Source of the DNA: Neorhizobium lilium | GTDB taxonomy: Bacteria > Pseudomonadota > Alphaproteobacteria > Rhizobiales > Rhizobiaceae | Length of the DNA stretch: 64,000 nt | NCBI RefSeq assembly: GCF_004053875.1 | Contig: NZ_SBIP01000002.1 | Span: forward strand, 744,001 to 808,000 | Reading direction: 5' to 3' | Part shown: positions 35,849-43,468 of the stretch, piece by piece | Layout of the letters: every line of letters begins with the position of its first letter | Numbering within the stretch: position 1 is the stretch's first letter | Made by a program: the position numbers and the translations under genes | Notes under the pieces: generated by a model | What the model was told of the DNA's origin: nothing | Databases searched by the model: none | The model's input: the letters and a program-made list of their open reading frames with translations, nothing else

Positions 35849-37464
35849 GCTTCCACCGCCCTTCCCTTGAGCGCGAACAGGCCGCGCGGACGTTTCTGGA
35901 TGAAGAGGATAATCAGCACGAGCACGAGGATCTTGCCAAGCACCGCTCCGACGGAAGGTTCGAGGAACTTGTTGAGGACACCAAGCGACAGAGCGCCTAC
36001 CAGCGTACCCCAAAGATTGCCCACACCGCCGAACACCACGACCATGAAGCTGTCGATGATGTAGCTCTGCCCCAGGTTCGGCGAGACGTTGTCGATCTGG
36101 GAAAGCGCCACGCCTGCTATGCCGGCAATGCCCGAGCCGAGCGCGAACGTGAGCGCATCGACCCAAGGTGTGCGGATGCCCATGGACGACGCCATGCGGC
36201 GGTTCTGGGTAACGGCCCGCATGTTCAGCCCGTAGGCCGATTTCTTCATGACGACGAGCAGCGCAAAGAAGATGACGAGCGAGAAGACGATGATCCACAT
36301 CCGGTTCCAGGTGATCGTCATGCCGCCGACCGGGAAGGAGCCGGACATCCAGGACGGATTGCCTACCTCCTGGTTGGTGGGGCCGAAAATCGAGCGGATC
36401 GTCTGCTGCAGGATGAGCGACACACCCCAAGTGGCGAGCAGCGTTTCGAGCGGCCGGCCGTAGAGGAAGCGGATCACGGCACGTTCGATCACCAGGCCGA
36501 CGGCGCCGGTGACGAGGAAGGCGACCGGTAGCGCAATCGTCAGCGACCAGTCGAACAGGCCGGGCGCATGGTTGCGGATCACCTCCTGGACCATGAAGGT
36601 CGAATAGGCCCCGAGCATGACCATTTCGCCATGCGCCATGTTGATGATGCCCATGACGCCGAATGTGATGGCAAGCCCGATGGCGGCCAGCAGCAGCACC
36701 GAGCCGAGCGACAGGCCGTACCAGACGTTCTGGGCCATGTCCCACAGCTTCTGCTCGCTCTGCAAGGCGGCGAGCGCTGCGTCGAGGTCGCCCTTGAGGC
36801 TCGGATCGATCGAGCCCGAAACGGCACTGAGGATGCTCAGTGCATTGTTGCCGCCGATCGTCTTGATGGTCCTGATCGCGTCGCGTTTTTCGTCGATCGA
36901 CCGGTCGGAGGACAGCACCGAGACGGCCCGCGCCTCCGTCATGCGCAGCTTGACCTCGGGATCGGTCTCCTTGGCAAGCGCTGCTTCGACGAGGCCTAGA
37001 TTTTCCGCACCCGGGGAAGCAAGCACCGCATCGGCCGCCGCGAGCCGGACGCTCCGGTCAGGGCTGAGCAGCGTCAACCCACCCGTGGCCGAACTGATGA
37101 CGCGGCGAAGATTGTTGTTGATCTTGATCTTGGTCACGGCGCTCTTCGGCACGGTGCCGGCGGAAACACCCGTCAGCGGATCGGTCAGATCCAAGCCGGC
37201 ATCGCCGGTCTTGCCGATGAACACAGCGCTGTCAGATTTGCGGAAATAGAGGTCGCCTTCGGCAAAGGCGTCCAGCGCCGGAACCACCCGAACATCGCCG
37301 GTCGCAGCGATTTGGCCGATCAGCGTCTCGGCTTCGGCAAAATCGGCCTTGGCAAGCCCATCGATCAGCGGCTTCGGATCGGCACCGGACTGCGCAAAGG
37401 CGGGTACTGAAAAGGAGAGAATAAAGCAGGCAAAAAAGGCCTGGACGAAAGTTCTAAATATCAT
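35845..37464 (-). CDS. urtB: urea ABC transporter permease UrtB
   Basis: A 539-aa LivH-type permease with a large N-terminal extension. Residues 1-24 are a signal peptide (FFACFILSFSVPAFAQ), about 25-235 a periplasmic alanine-rich helical-repeat region (DVRVVPALDAFAEGDLYFRKSDS; LAAADAVLASPGAENLGLVEAAL), and the C-terminal 300 residues the permease (VLLLAAIGLAITFGVMGIINMAHGEMVMLGAYSTF; MRAVTQNRRMASSMGIRTPWVDALTFALGSGIAGIAG). The extension is usual for UrtB of this group. I prefer the ATG at 37464 (AGGGG upstream) to 37479. Confidence 0.94.
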   Translation of the reverse strand: MIFRTFVQAFFACFILSFSVPAFAQSGADPKPLIDGLAKADFAEAETLIGQIAATGDVRVVPALDAFAEGDLYFRKSDSAVFIGKTGDAGLDLTDPLTGVSAGTVPKSAVTKIKINNNLRRVISSATGGLTLLSPDRSVRLAAADAVLASPGAENLGLVEAALAKETDPEVKLRMTEARAVSVLSSDRSIDEKRDAIRTIKTIGGNNALSILSAVSGSIDPSLKGDLDAALAALQSEQKLWDMAQNVWYGLSLGSVLLLAAIGLAITFGVMGIINMAHGEMVMLGAYSTFMVQEVIRNHAPGLFDWSLTIALPVAFLVTGAVGLVIERAVIRFLYGRPLETLLATWGVSLILQQTIRSIFGPTNQEVGNPSWMSGSFPVGGMTITWNRMWIIVFSLVIFFALLVVMKKSAYGLNMRAVTQNRRMASSMGIRTPWVDALTFALGSGIAGIAGVALSQIDNVSPNLGQSYIIDSFMVVVFGGVGNLWGTLVGALSLGVLNKFLEPSVGAVLGKILVLVLIILFIQKRPRGLFALKGRAVEA

Positions 37465-37544
37465 GATGTAGCCCCTCATCCGCCTACTAAAGCGTGTCGC
37501 GATCTTTCAGATTCGCTCCTCACACTTTAAGTCTTTGGTTCGTC

Positions 37545-37589
37545 GCATGTCGTTATCGCAAAACCGCTGCACACTTTTGCGCGACATGC
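37545..37589. repeat. rhizobial short palindromic repeat
   Basis: GCATGTCG at 37545-37552 pairs with CGACATGC at 37582-37589, and CGCAAAA with TTTTGCG inside, leaving an 11-nt loop CCGCTGCACAC. I recognise this as a sequence type repeated many times in intergenic regions of Rhizobiaceae, preceded here by the associated TTAAGTCTTTGG tract. Copy number in this genome must be counted. Confidence 0.7.
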
Positions 37590-37646
37590 TGTAGCGTCAT
37601 TGATCGATAGCGGCGGTTCGCAGTCGGCAAGGCCAGAGTGTGGCTT

Positions 37647-37776
37647 CACCCCCTCTGGCCTGCCGGCCATCTCCCCCACAAGGGGGGAGAAAACTTGCGG
37701 CAACCGCCTGCCTTAACTGAGCTTCGGCGGATCGGCTAGGTTAAGCCCTCCCCCTTGTGGGGAGGGTGGGGAGGGG
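37647..37776. repeat. palindromic intergenic element between urtA and urtB
   Basis: Left block about 37647-37690 (CACCCCCTCTGGCC, then a CTCCCCC/GGGGGGAG hairpin with a CACAA loop) and right block 37746-37776 (CCCTCCCCC-TTGT-GGGGAGGG then TGGGGAGGGG). The ends are complementary (ACCCCCTC against GAGGGGT). Same style as the element at 33755. Confidence 0.7.
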
Positions 37777-37787
37777 TTTCCCTCCGA

Positions 37788-39077
37788 TTACATGCCCTTG
37801 CCGCCGCACTTGCCGGAAGCGACGTTGAAGTTGCCGCAGGACATCGGCTTGCGCCAGTCGGAGATCAGGTTCTTCGAGTCGGGCAGATAGTCGGACCATT
37901 CGTCGCCGACGACCTGGGCCGTCTGCTGAACGATGTCGAACTGGCCGTCCGCCTGGATTTCACCGATCAGCACCGGCTTGGTGATGTGGTGGTTCGGCAT
38001 CACGGTGGCGTAACCGCCCGACAGGTTCGGCACGGATACGCCGATGATCGCGTCGAGAACGGCGTCGGTCTTGGTGGTTCCGGCAGCCTCGACAGCCTTC
38101 ACCCAGGCGTTGAAGCCGATATAGGCAGCTTCCATCGGGTCGTTGGTCACGCGCTTCGGGTTCTTGGTGAAGGTCTTCCATTCCTTGATGAACTCGGCGT
38201 TGATCGGCGCGTCGACGGACTGGAAGTAGTTCCAGGCGGCGAGATGGCCGACCAGCGGCTTGGTGTCGAGACCGGCAAGCTCTTCTTCACCGACCGAGAA
38301 GGCGACGACCGGAATGTCCTTCGCCTTGATGCCCTGGTTGCCGAGTTCCTTGTAGAACGGAACGTTGGCATCGCCATTGATGGTCGAGACGACGGCGGTC
38401 TTCTTGCCGGCCGAGCCGAAGGACTTGATCTTCGACACTTCCGTCTGCCAGTCGGAGAAGCCGAACGGCGTGTAGTTGATCAGGATATCGCTTTCGGCGA
38501 CACCCTTCGACATCAGGTAGGCCTTGAGGATCTTGTTGGTCGTCTGCGGATAGACGTAGTCGGTGCCTTCCAGAACCCAGCGCTTCACGCCTTCGTTGTC
38601 GGCAAGGTAATCGACCGCCGGGATCGCCTGCTGGTTCGGAGCGGCACCGGTGTAGAAGATGTTGCGCGAGGACTCTTCACCCTCGTATTGGACCGGGTAG
38701 AACAGGATCGAGTTCAGCTCTTCGAAAACCGGCAGGACCGACTTGCGCGACGACGAAGTCCAGCAACCGAAAACGGCAGCAACCTTGTCCTGGCTGATCA
38801 GCTGGCGGGCCTTTTCGGCAAACAGCGGCCAGTCGGAGGCCGGATCGACGACGACGGCTTCGAGCTTCTTGCCGAGAAGACCGCCCTTCTTGTTCTGCTC
38901 CTCGATGAGCATCAGCATGACGTCCTTCAACGTCGTTTCCGAAATCGCCATGGTGCCCGAAAGCGAATGCAGCACGCCGACCTTGATCGTGTCGTCTGCA
39001 GCGTAAGCGCCGGAAAGCGCCGTCGTGGACATGACGGCAGCAAGCAATGCGCCGCCCAGTTTTGCCTTGAAAGCCAT
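37788..39077 (-). CDS. urtA: urea ABC transporter substrate-binding protein UrtA
   Basis: A 429-aa periplasmic urea-binding protein. Signal peptide MAFKAKLGGALLAAVMSTTALSGAYAA; mature start DDTIKVGVLHSLSGTMAISETTLKDVMLMLIEEQN is the UrtA hallmark, along with AVFGCWTSSSRKSVLPVFEELNSILFYPVQYEGEE and GTDYVYPQTTNKILKAYL. The ATG at 39077 follows GAGGGGTTCACC; ten extra residues from 39107 would precede the signal peptide. First gene of the operon; urea imported here feeds the urease at 27722-31701. Confidence 0.97.
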   Translation of the reverse strand: MAFKAKLGGALLAAVMSTTALSGAYAADDTIKVGVLHSLSGTMAISETTLKDVMLMLIEEQNKKGGLLGKKLEAVVVDPASDWPLFAEKARQLISQDKVAAVFGCWTSSSRKSVLPVFEELNSILFYPVQYEGEESSRNIFYTGAAPNQQAIPAVDYLADNEGVKRWVLEGTDYVYPQTTNKILKAYLMSKGVAESDILINYTPFGFSDWQTEVSKIKSFGSAGKKTAVVSTINGDANVPFYKELGNQGIKAKDIPVVAFSVGEEELAGLDTKPLVGHLAAWNYFQSVDAPINAEFIKEWKTFTKNPKRVTNDPMEAAYIGFNAWVKAVEAAGTTKTDAVLDAIIGVSVPNLSGGYATVMPNHHITKPVLIGEIQADGQFDIVQQTAQVVGDEWSDYLPDSKNLISDWRKPMSCGNFNVASGKCGGKGM

Positions 39078-39113
39078 TGGTGAACCCCTCTTCTCGTTCT
39101 TGCGCAACCGAGA

Positions 39114-39132
39114 CCTTAACCGTTGCTTAAGG
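39114..39132. promoter_or_regulatory. inverted repeat in urtA divergent promoter region
   Basis: CCTTAA-N7-TTAAGG, a perfect 6-bp inverted repeat, 37 nt upstream of the urtA start. It could be an operator or a promoter-associated palindrome for urtA or for the divergent gene at 39270. No sigma-54 -24/-12 pair was found on the urtA strand. Confidence 0.35.
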
Positions 39133-39269
39133 GACTATCGGTCGCGGCGGGACGAAACCACATACGCAGAATGACGTAAGTGAGGGGGAGAACCGGGAAG
39201 GGCGCGCCTGGAACAATTCCGGCCTTTGTGGATTGCCTCCCCGATCCGCAACCGGCCCAGGAGCAATCC

Positions 39270-40931
39270 GTGATCAACGATCTCTGGTACAAGAATGCCG
39301 TCGTCTACTGCCTTTCCGTCGAAACCTTCATGGATGCCAATGGCGACGGGGTCGGCGACTTTCAGGGACTGCAGCGACGGCTCGATTATCTGGCCGGTCT
39401 TGGCGTCACGGCCATTTGGCTCATGCCCTTCCAGACATCGCCGGATCGCGACGATGGCTATGACGTCTCCGATTACTACAACGTCAACCCGCGTTACGGC
39501 ACGCTCGGCGACTTCGTGGAGTTCACCCATGGCGCCAAGCAGCGCGGCATCCGCGTGCTGATCGACCTCGTGGTCAACCATACCTCGGACGAACATCCCT
39601 GGTTCCAGGACGCCCGCAGCAATCCGGACTCCCGGTATCGCGACTGGTATCTCTGGTCGGACAAGAAGCCGGCCAATGCCGACGAGGGCATGGTTTTCCC
39701 GGGCGTTCAGAAGAGCACCTGGACCTACGACGAAAAGGCGAAGCAATATTATTTTCACCGGTTCTACGATTTCCAGCCGGACCTCAACACCGCCAATCCG
39801 CATGTGCAGGCTGAACTCCTCAAGATCATGGGCTTCTGGATCCAGCTCGGCGTGGCAGGCTTCCGCATGGATGCGGTGCCGTTCGTGATCGCCGAAAAGG
39901 GTGCCGAGGTTACGAAGCCGAAAGAGCAGTACGACATGCTGCGGATGTTCCGCGAATTCCTGCAGTGGCGGCTGGGCGACAGCATCATCCTTGCCGAAGC
40001 CAATGTCGTGCCGAAAGAGAACCTCAACTACTTCGGCGAGGACGGCGAGCGCATGCAGATGATGTTCAACTTCCACGTCAACCAGGCGCTGTTCTATGCG
40101 CTTGCAAGCGCAGACGGCCGCCCCCTGACCAAGGCGATCACCGACACGATGAGCCGGCCGCAGACGGCGCAATGGGGCATGTTCTTGCGCAATCATGACG
40201 AACTCGATCTTGGCCGCCTGTCGGAAAAACAGCGCCAGACCGTATTTTCGGAATTCGGGCCGGACAAATCCATGCAGCTTTATGATCGCGGCATCCGGCG
40301 GCGTCTGGCGCCGATGCTCAAGGGCGACCGCCGCCGGTTGGAGCTTGCCTATAGCCTGATGTTCTCGCTGCCGGGCACGCCAGTCATCCGCTACGGCGAC
40401 GAAATCGGCATGGGCGACGACCTCTCGCTGCCGGAGCGCAATTGTGCCCGCACGCCTATGCAGTGGTCAACAGAGCCGCAGGGCGGCTTCAGCAAGAACG
40501 AAAAGCCGGTTCTTCCTGTCATCAGCGGCGGCGCCTTCGGCTTCGAGCACACCAATGTCGCCCAGCAGCGGCGCGACCCGAACTCCATGCTGAACTGGAT
40601 GGAACGCCTGATCCGCATGCGCAAGGAAGCGCCGGAAATCGGTTGGGGCGATTGCGTGCCGCTCGATACCGGCGACAAGGGCGTGCTGGCGCTGCGCTAC
40701 GACTGGCGGGAAAACTCCGTCCTCGTGGTCCACAACCTCAACCCCACCCCGGTGGAGGTCGAGTTCGACGTAGGCCTCGATGACGATGGAGCAACGCTGA
40801 TCGATATCGTCGATGACGGCAGCAGCCAGGCGCAGAAGAATGGCAAGCATAAACTGCTGCTGGATGCCTACGCCTATCGCTGGTTCCGCGTTGGCGGCCT
40901 GGACTATCTCCTCAAGCGACGCGAGATCTGA
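39270..40931 (+). CDS. alpha-amylase family (GH13) enzyme, trehalose-synthase-like
   Basis: A 553-aa GH13 enzyme. Conserved regions in order: DLVVNHTSDEHPWF (I), GVAGFRMDAVPF (II, nucleophile Asp), SIILAEANV (III, acid/base Glu) and LRNHDELDL (IV, transition-state Asp), so the active site is complete. The start MINDLWYKNAVVYCLSVETFMDANGDGVGDFQGL and the ending beta-sandwich domain resemble trehalose synthase (maltose-trehalose interconversion) without its maltokinase fusion, but a glucosidase or glucosyltransferase activity is possible. The GTG at 39270 has AGGAG 6 nt before; the 30 codons upstream in frame look non-coding. Divergent from urtA. Confidence 0.88.
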   Translation: MINDLWYKNAVVYCLSVETFMDANGDGVGDFQGLQRRLDYLAGLGVTAIWLMPFQTSPDRDDGYDVSDYYNVNPRYGTLGDFVEFTHGAKQRGIRVLIDLVVNHTSDEHPWFQDARSNPDSRYRDWYLWSDKKPANADEGMVFPGVQKSTWTYDEKAKQYYFHRFYDFQPDLNTANPHVQAELLKIMGFWIQLGVAGFRMDAVPFVIAEKGAEVTKPKEQYDMLRMFREFLQWRLGDSIILAEANVVPKENLNYFGEDGERMQMMFNFHVNQALFYALASADGRPLTKAITDTMSRPQTAQWGMFLRNHDELDLGRLSEKQRQTVFSEFGPDKSMQLYDRGIRRRLAPMLKGDRRRLELAYSLMFSLPGTPVIRYGDEIGMGDDLSLPERNCARTPMQWSTEPQGGFSKNEKPVLPVISGGAFGFEHTNVAQQRRDPNSMLNWMERLIRMRKEAPEIGWGDCVPLDTGDKGVLALRYDWRENSVLVVHNLNPTPVEVEFDVGLDDDGATLIDIVDDGSSQAQKNGKHKLLLDAYAYRWFRVGGLDYLLKRREI

Positions 40932-41030
40932 AGCGCGGCTGGAACTGGCCAGAATCCATTTGTGCATCGGTGCGACGATATTGCCTTTGCGGGTCGGCCC
41001 TGATCTCTTGTTCTGGAAAGGAGTCAGGGC

Positions 41031-42305
41031 ATGCAGGAAAAACTCGGGCGGAACTATTGGGCGCTATTGTCCGCGAATGCGGTCTCCAACCTCGGTGACG
41101 GCATCGGCACCGTGGCATGGCCCTGGATCGCATCGTTGATGACCCGCGATCCCGTCGCAATCGCTTTGGTCGCTGTCGCGTTTCGCCTTCCCTGGCTTCT
41201 CTTCAGCTTGCCGGCCGGCGTCATCACAGACCGGTTCGATCGCCGTCGCCTTGTGATCGCCATGGATGCCTTCCGCTGCGGCATGCTTTTGGCATTGGGT
41301 CTGGCCGTATTCCTGACGACCCCAATAGAGGCGTCCGTGGGTGGCTCGCCGCCAACTGCTTCTCTCTACTGGTTCCTTCTCGGCTCGGCTTTGGTGGTCG
41401 GCTTTGCGGAAGTCCTTCGGGACAATGCGGCCCAGACCCTCATGCCTGCCATAGTGCCACCATCCCGGCTGGAAGCGGCAAATGGCAGGCTATGGAGCGT
41501 GGAGGTCTTGGGGAATTCGCTTATCGGGCCGCCACTCGCGGGCATTCTGCTGGCGCTCGCCTTGCCGCTGTCCTTTTTTGCGAATGGCGCAGGCTTTGCG
41601 GCCTCTGCGATCATGATCTATTCGATCCGCGGCAGTTTCACGCCCGCCAAGGTGGATAAACGCCAGCATTGGGCGGTAGAAATGCGCGATGGTGCGCGCT
41701 TCCTCTGGCGCAACACACTGCTACGCGACATGGCGCTCGGCCTCGGCGTGCTCAATGCCATGGATTTCATGATGAGGGCCGCGCTCGTGCTCTATGCACA
41801 GGAGGTCTTACAGCTGTCTTCAGCTGAATTCGGCCTCCTGCTCACGGCGGGCGCGGTGGGCGGCATTGCCGGAGGGCTATGCTCGGGAATAGTCGTCAAA
41901 CAGGTCGGCTCGGGCGGGGCGCTCCGCCTGACGCTCGCAGCCATCTGCCTGCAACTCGCAGTCATCGCCGTTTGGGCCAACGCTGCGCCTGTTTTCGTCG
42001 TGCTTGTGATCGGCGAATTCATGGGCATGATCTGGAATACGGTGACCGTCAGCCTGCGGCAGCGCCAAGTGCCGGGCCACATGCTCGGGCGAGTCAACAG
42101 CGTCTACCGCTTCTTCGGCTGGGGCACGATTCCGATCGGCATTGCCTTTTCGGGCATCATCGTCAACGCTTCGGAGAGTTCGTTGGGAAGAGAGGCGGCG
42201 CTCGGCATGCCCTTCGCGGTCGGAGCCGTCGCAATGGCTGTCGTTACCGTCCTACTCTGGCGGCGCCTGTCCGACAGGGCGTTGAACAACGCCGCATTCG
42301 AATAG
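41031..42305 (+). CDS. MFS transporter, EntS-like exporter
   Basis: A 424-aa major facilitator superfamily protein with about twelve helices, of the MFS_3/EntS subfamily. The first helix region is YWALLSANAVSNLGDGIGTVAWPWIASLMT, the inter-helix motif A appears as AGVITDRFDRRRLVIAMDAFR, and SAEFGLLLTAGAVGGIAGGLCSGIV and RQVPGHMLGRVNSVYRFFGWGTIPIG follow. Substrate is not deducible. AAAGGAG lies 8 nt before the ATG. It stands alone between the GH13 gene and the convergent LpxO-like gene. Confidence 0.88.
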   Translation: MQEKLGRNYWALLSANAVSNLGDGIGTVAWPWIASLMTRDPVAIALVAVAFRLPWLLFSLPAGVITDRFDRRRLVIAMDAFRCGMLLALGLAVFLTTPIEASVGGSPPTASLYWFLLGSALVVGFAEVLRDNAAQTLMPAIVPPSRLEAANGRLWSVEVLGNSLIGPPLAGILLALALPLSFFANGAGFAASAIMIYSIRGSFTPAKVDKRQHWAVEMRDGARFLWRNTLLRDMALGLGVLNAMDFMMRAALVLYAQEVLQLSSAEFGLLLTAGAVGGIAGGLCSGIVVKQVGSGGALRLTLAAICLQLAVIAVWANAAPVFVVLVIGEFMGMIWNTVTVSLRQRQVPGHMLGRVNSVYRFFGWGTIPIGIAFSGIIVNASESSLGREAALGMPFAVGAVAMAVVTVLLWRRLSDRALNNAAFE

Positions 42306-42316
42306 GATGAGAGGAA

Positions 42317-42334
42317 GCCGGCTCGGACGCCGGC
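42317..42334. terminator. hairpin between convergent MFS and LpxO-like genes
   Basis: GCCGGC (42317-42322) and GCCGGC (42329-42334) form a 6-bp stem with a TCGGAC loop in the 43-nt gap between two convergent genes. There is no T-run, so intrinsic termination is uncertain. Confidence 0.4.
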
Positions 42335-42348
42335 CACCCTGAACCGCT

Positions 42349-43170
42349 CTAATTCGGGCGGTTGCGAAGCGCTTCAGCTTCCGCGTAGAACTTCTTTTCC
42401 CATTCCTTGTGGTTGTCGAGACCTTCGCGGATGAACGGCGTGAAGATCGCCATGTGCATCAGCAGCCAGTTGACCAGCCGTGCCGGGAAATTGAGCGGCT
42501 TGACGAAATCCACGAACAGGACGACGCGAGTCTTGTCCGTGTGGTTCCACGCTTCGTGCTCGAAGGCGTCGTCGAAGATCAGGACCTTGCCTTCTTCCCA
42601 GTGGCAGACTTGGTCCTTGACGCGAATGGCGAGCTCGTCGCCCTGATGATCGGGCACGATCAGCCCGAGATGCAGGCGCAGCACGCCGTTGTAAGGGCCG
42701 CGATGAGCCGGCAAGTGCTTGCCCGGCTCGAAGATGGAGAACATCACTGTCGTCAGCCCCGGAATCTTCTGCATGGCGTTCCATGTGTCCGGGCAGGCCT
42801 TAATGTTCTGCTCCGATTTCACACCGAAGCCGAGCAGGAAGAAGGTCTTCCAGCCATTGTCGCTGGAAATCGTTTTCACATCCGTCGAGATGTCTTGGAA
42901 GGTCGGAAGCTCGTCCTTGCGAACGAGGATCCGGTCGAGTTCGGCGCGGATGGCGGGCGCCGCCTTTTCCACCTCGGCGGACCAGGGGAAGGTCGCGTTG
43001 TCGTAGACTGGCGGGTTGCCGAGCTTTGCGTGCTTGAAATTCAGGTGCTCCGCCCAGGCGACAATGCCCATGAAGAAGCGGGTCACACGGCTTGGCCGCT
43101 CCATCGGCGCAATGCCGCTGGTGCCAAAGGTCTGATCATGTTGAGATGTGGTAGAGGATGACGGTTCCAC
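42349..43170 (-). CDS. aspartyl/asparaginyl beta-hydroxylase domain protein (LpxO-like)
   Basis: An Fe(II)/2-oxoglutarate dioxygenase of the Asp/Asn hydroxylase fold, 273 aa from a GTG at 43170 (alternative ATG at 43104 gives 251 aa). The core contains FEPGKHLPAHRGPYNGVLRLHLGLIVP with the first iron His, LAIRVKDQVCHWEEGKVLIFDDAFEHEAWNHTDKTRVVLFVDFVKP with the second His and Arg for 2-oxoglutarate. LpxO hydroxylates secondary acyl chains of lipid A at the membrane; a hydrophobic C-terminal stretch (NWLLMHMAIFTPF) fits. A peptide-hydroxylase role cannot be excluded. Confidence 0.82.
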   Translation of the reverse strand: MEPSSSTTSQHDQTFGTSGIAPMERPSRVTRFFMGIVAWAEHLNFKHAKLGNPPVYDNATFPWSAEVEKAAPAIRAELDRILVRKDELPTFQDISTDVKTISSDNGWKTFFLLGFGVKSEQNIKACPDTWNAMQKIPGLTTVMFSIFEPGKHLPAHRGPYNGVLRLHLGLIVPDHQGDELAIRVKDQVCHWEEGKVLIFDDAFEHEAWNHTDKTRVVLFVDFVKPLNFPARLVNWLLMHMAIFTPFIREGLDNHKEWEKKFYAEAEALRNRPN

Positions 43171-43468
43171 GAGAATGTGCCTGACAAGAATGGTTGATCT
43201 GCTGCGAACGCGGGCCCGGCTTGCTCCACCCGCCTGGCACGCTCTCTTCATTGCGCACCGGTCATGAGCATGCAAGCGTCTTTGTCATAGATGTGACACA
43301 AGAAAACAAATATGTGACTGACGCACTCCAGATAACCGAATGTGTGGTCGCCGCCAAGATTTCTGGGTGGCAAGCTGTATCGTACCAACAGCAGACTTGC
43401 AAAATACCCCGCCGCAATTGAAACTGCCCAAACTAAAGTCTCTCCTCCAAAGGCGCTAGTTTTTAGGC
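43171..43468. other. intergenic region before sensor kinase gene
   Basis: Divergent spacer of 298 nt between the LpxO-like gene and the transporter/kinase hybrid. It contains A+T-rich stretches near 43298-43330, but no palindrome, promoter pair or RNA gene that I can defend. A short frame at 43194 has no coding character. Confidence 0.5.

Larger units (their letters stand above)
37465..37787. other. urtA-urtB intergenic region with two repeat elements
   Basis: A 323-nt gap inside the urt operon. It holds an imperfect palindrome at 37545-37589 and a stacked hairpin element at 37647-37776. No reading frame of interest and no convincing promoter were seen. Transcribed as RNA it would fold extensively between the binding-protein and permease messages. 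Confidence 0.75.

Noticed and set aside
37755..39083. 442-codon plus-strand frame opposite urtA
   Set aside because: Antisense shadow of a clearly identified periplasmic binding protein.
39114..39132. Sigma-54 promoter for urtA
   Set aside because: Searched the urtA-strand upstream region for TGGCAC-N5-TTGC; no acceptable match, so NtrC/RpoN control of urt cannot be claimed from sequence.
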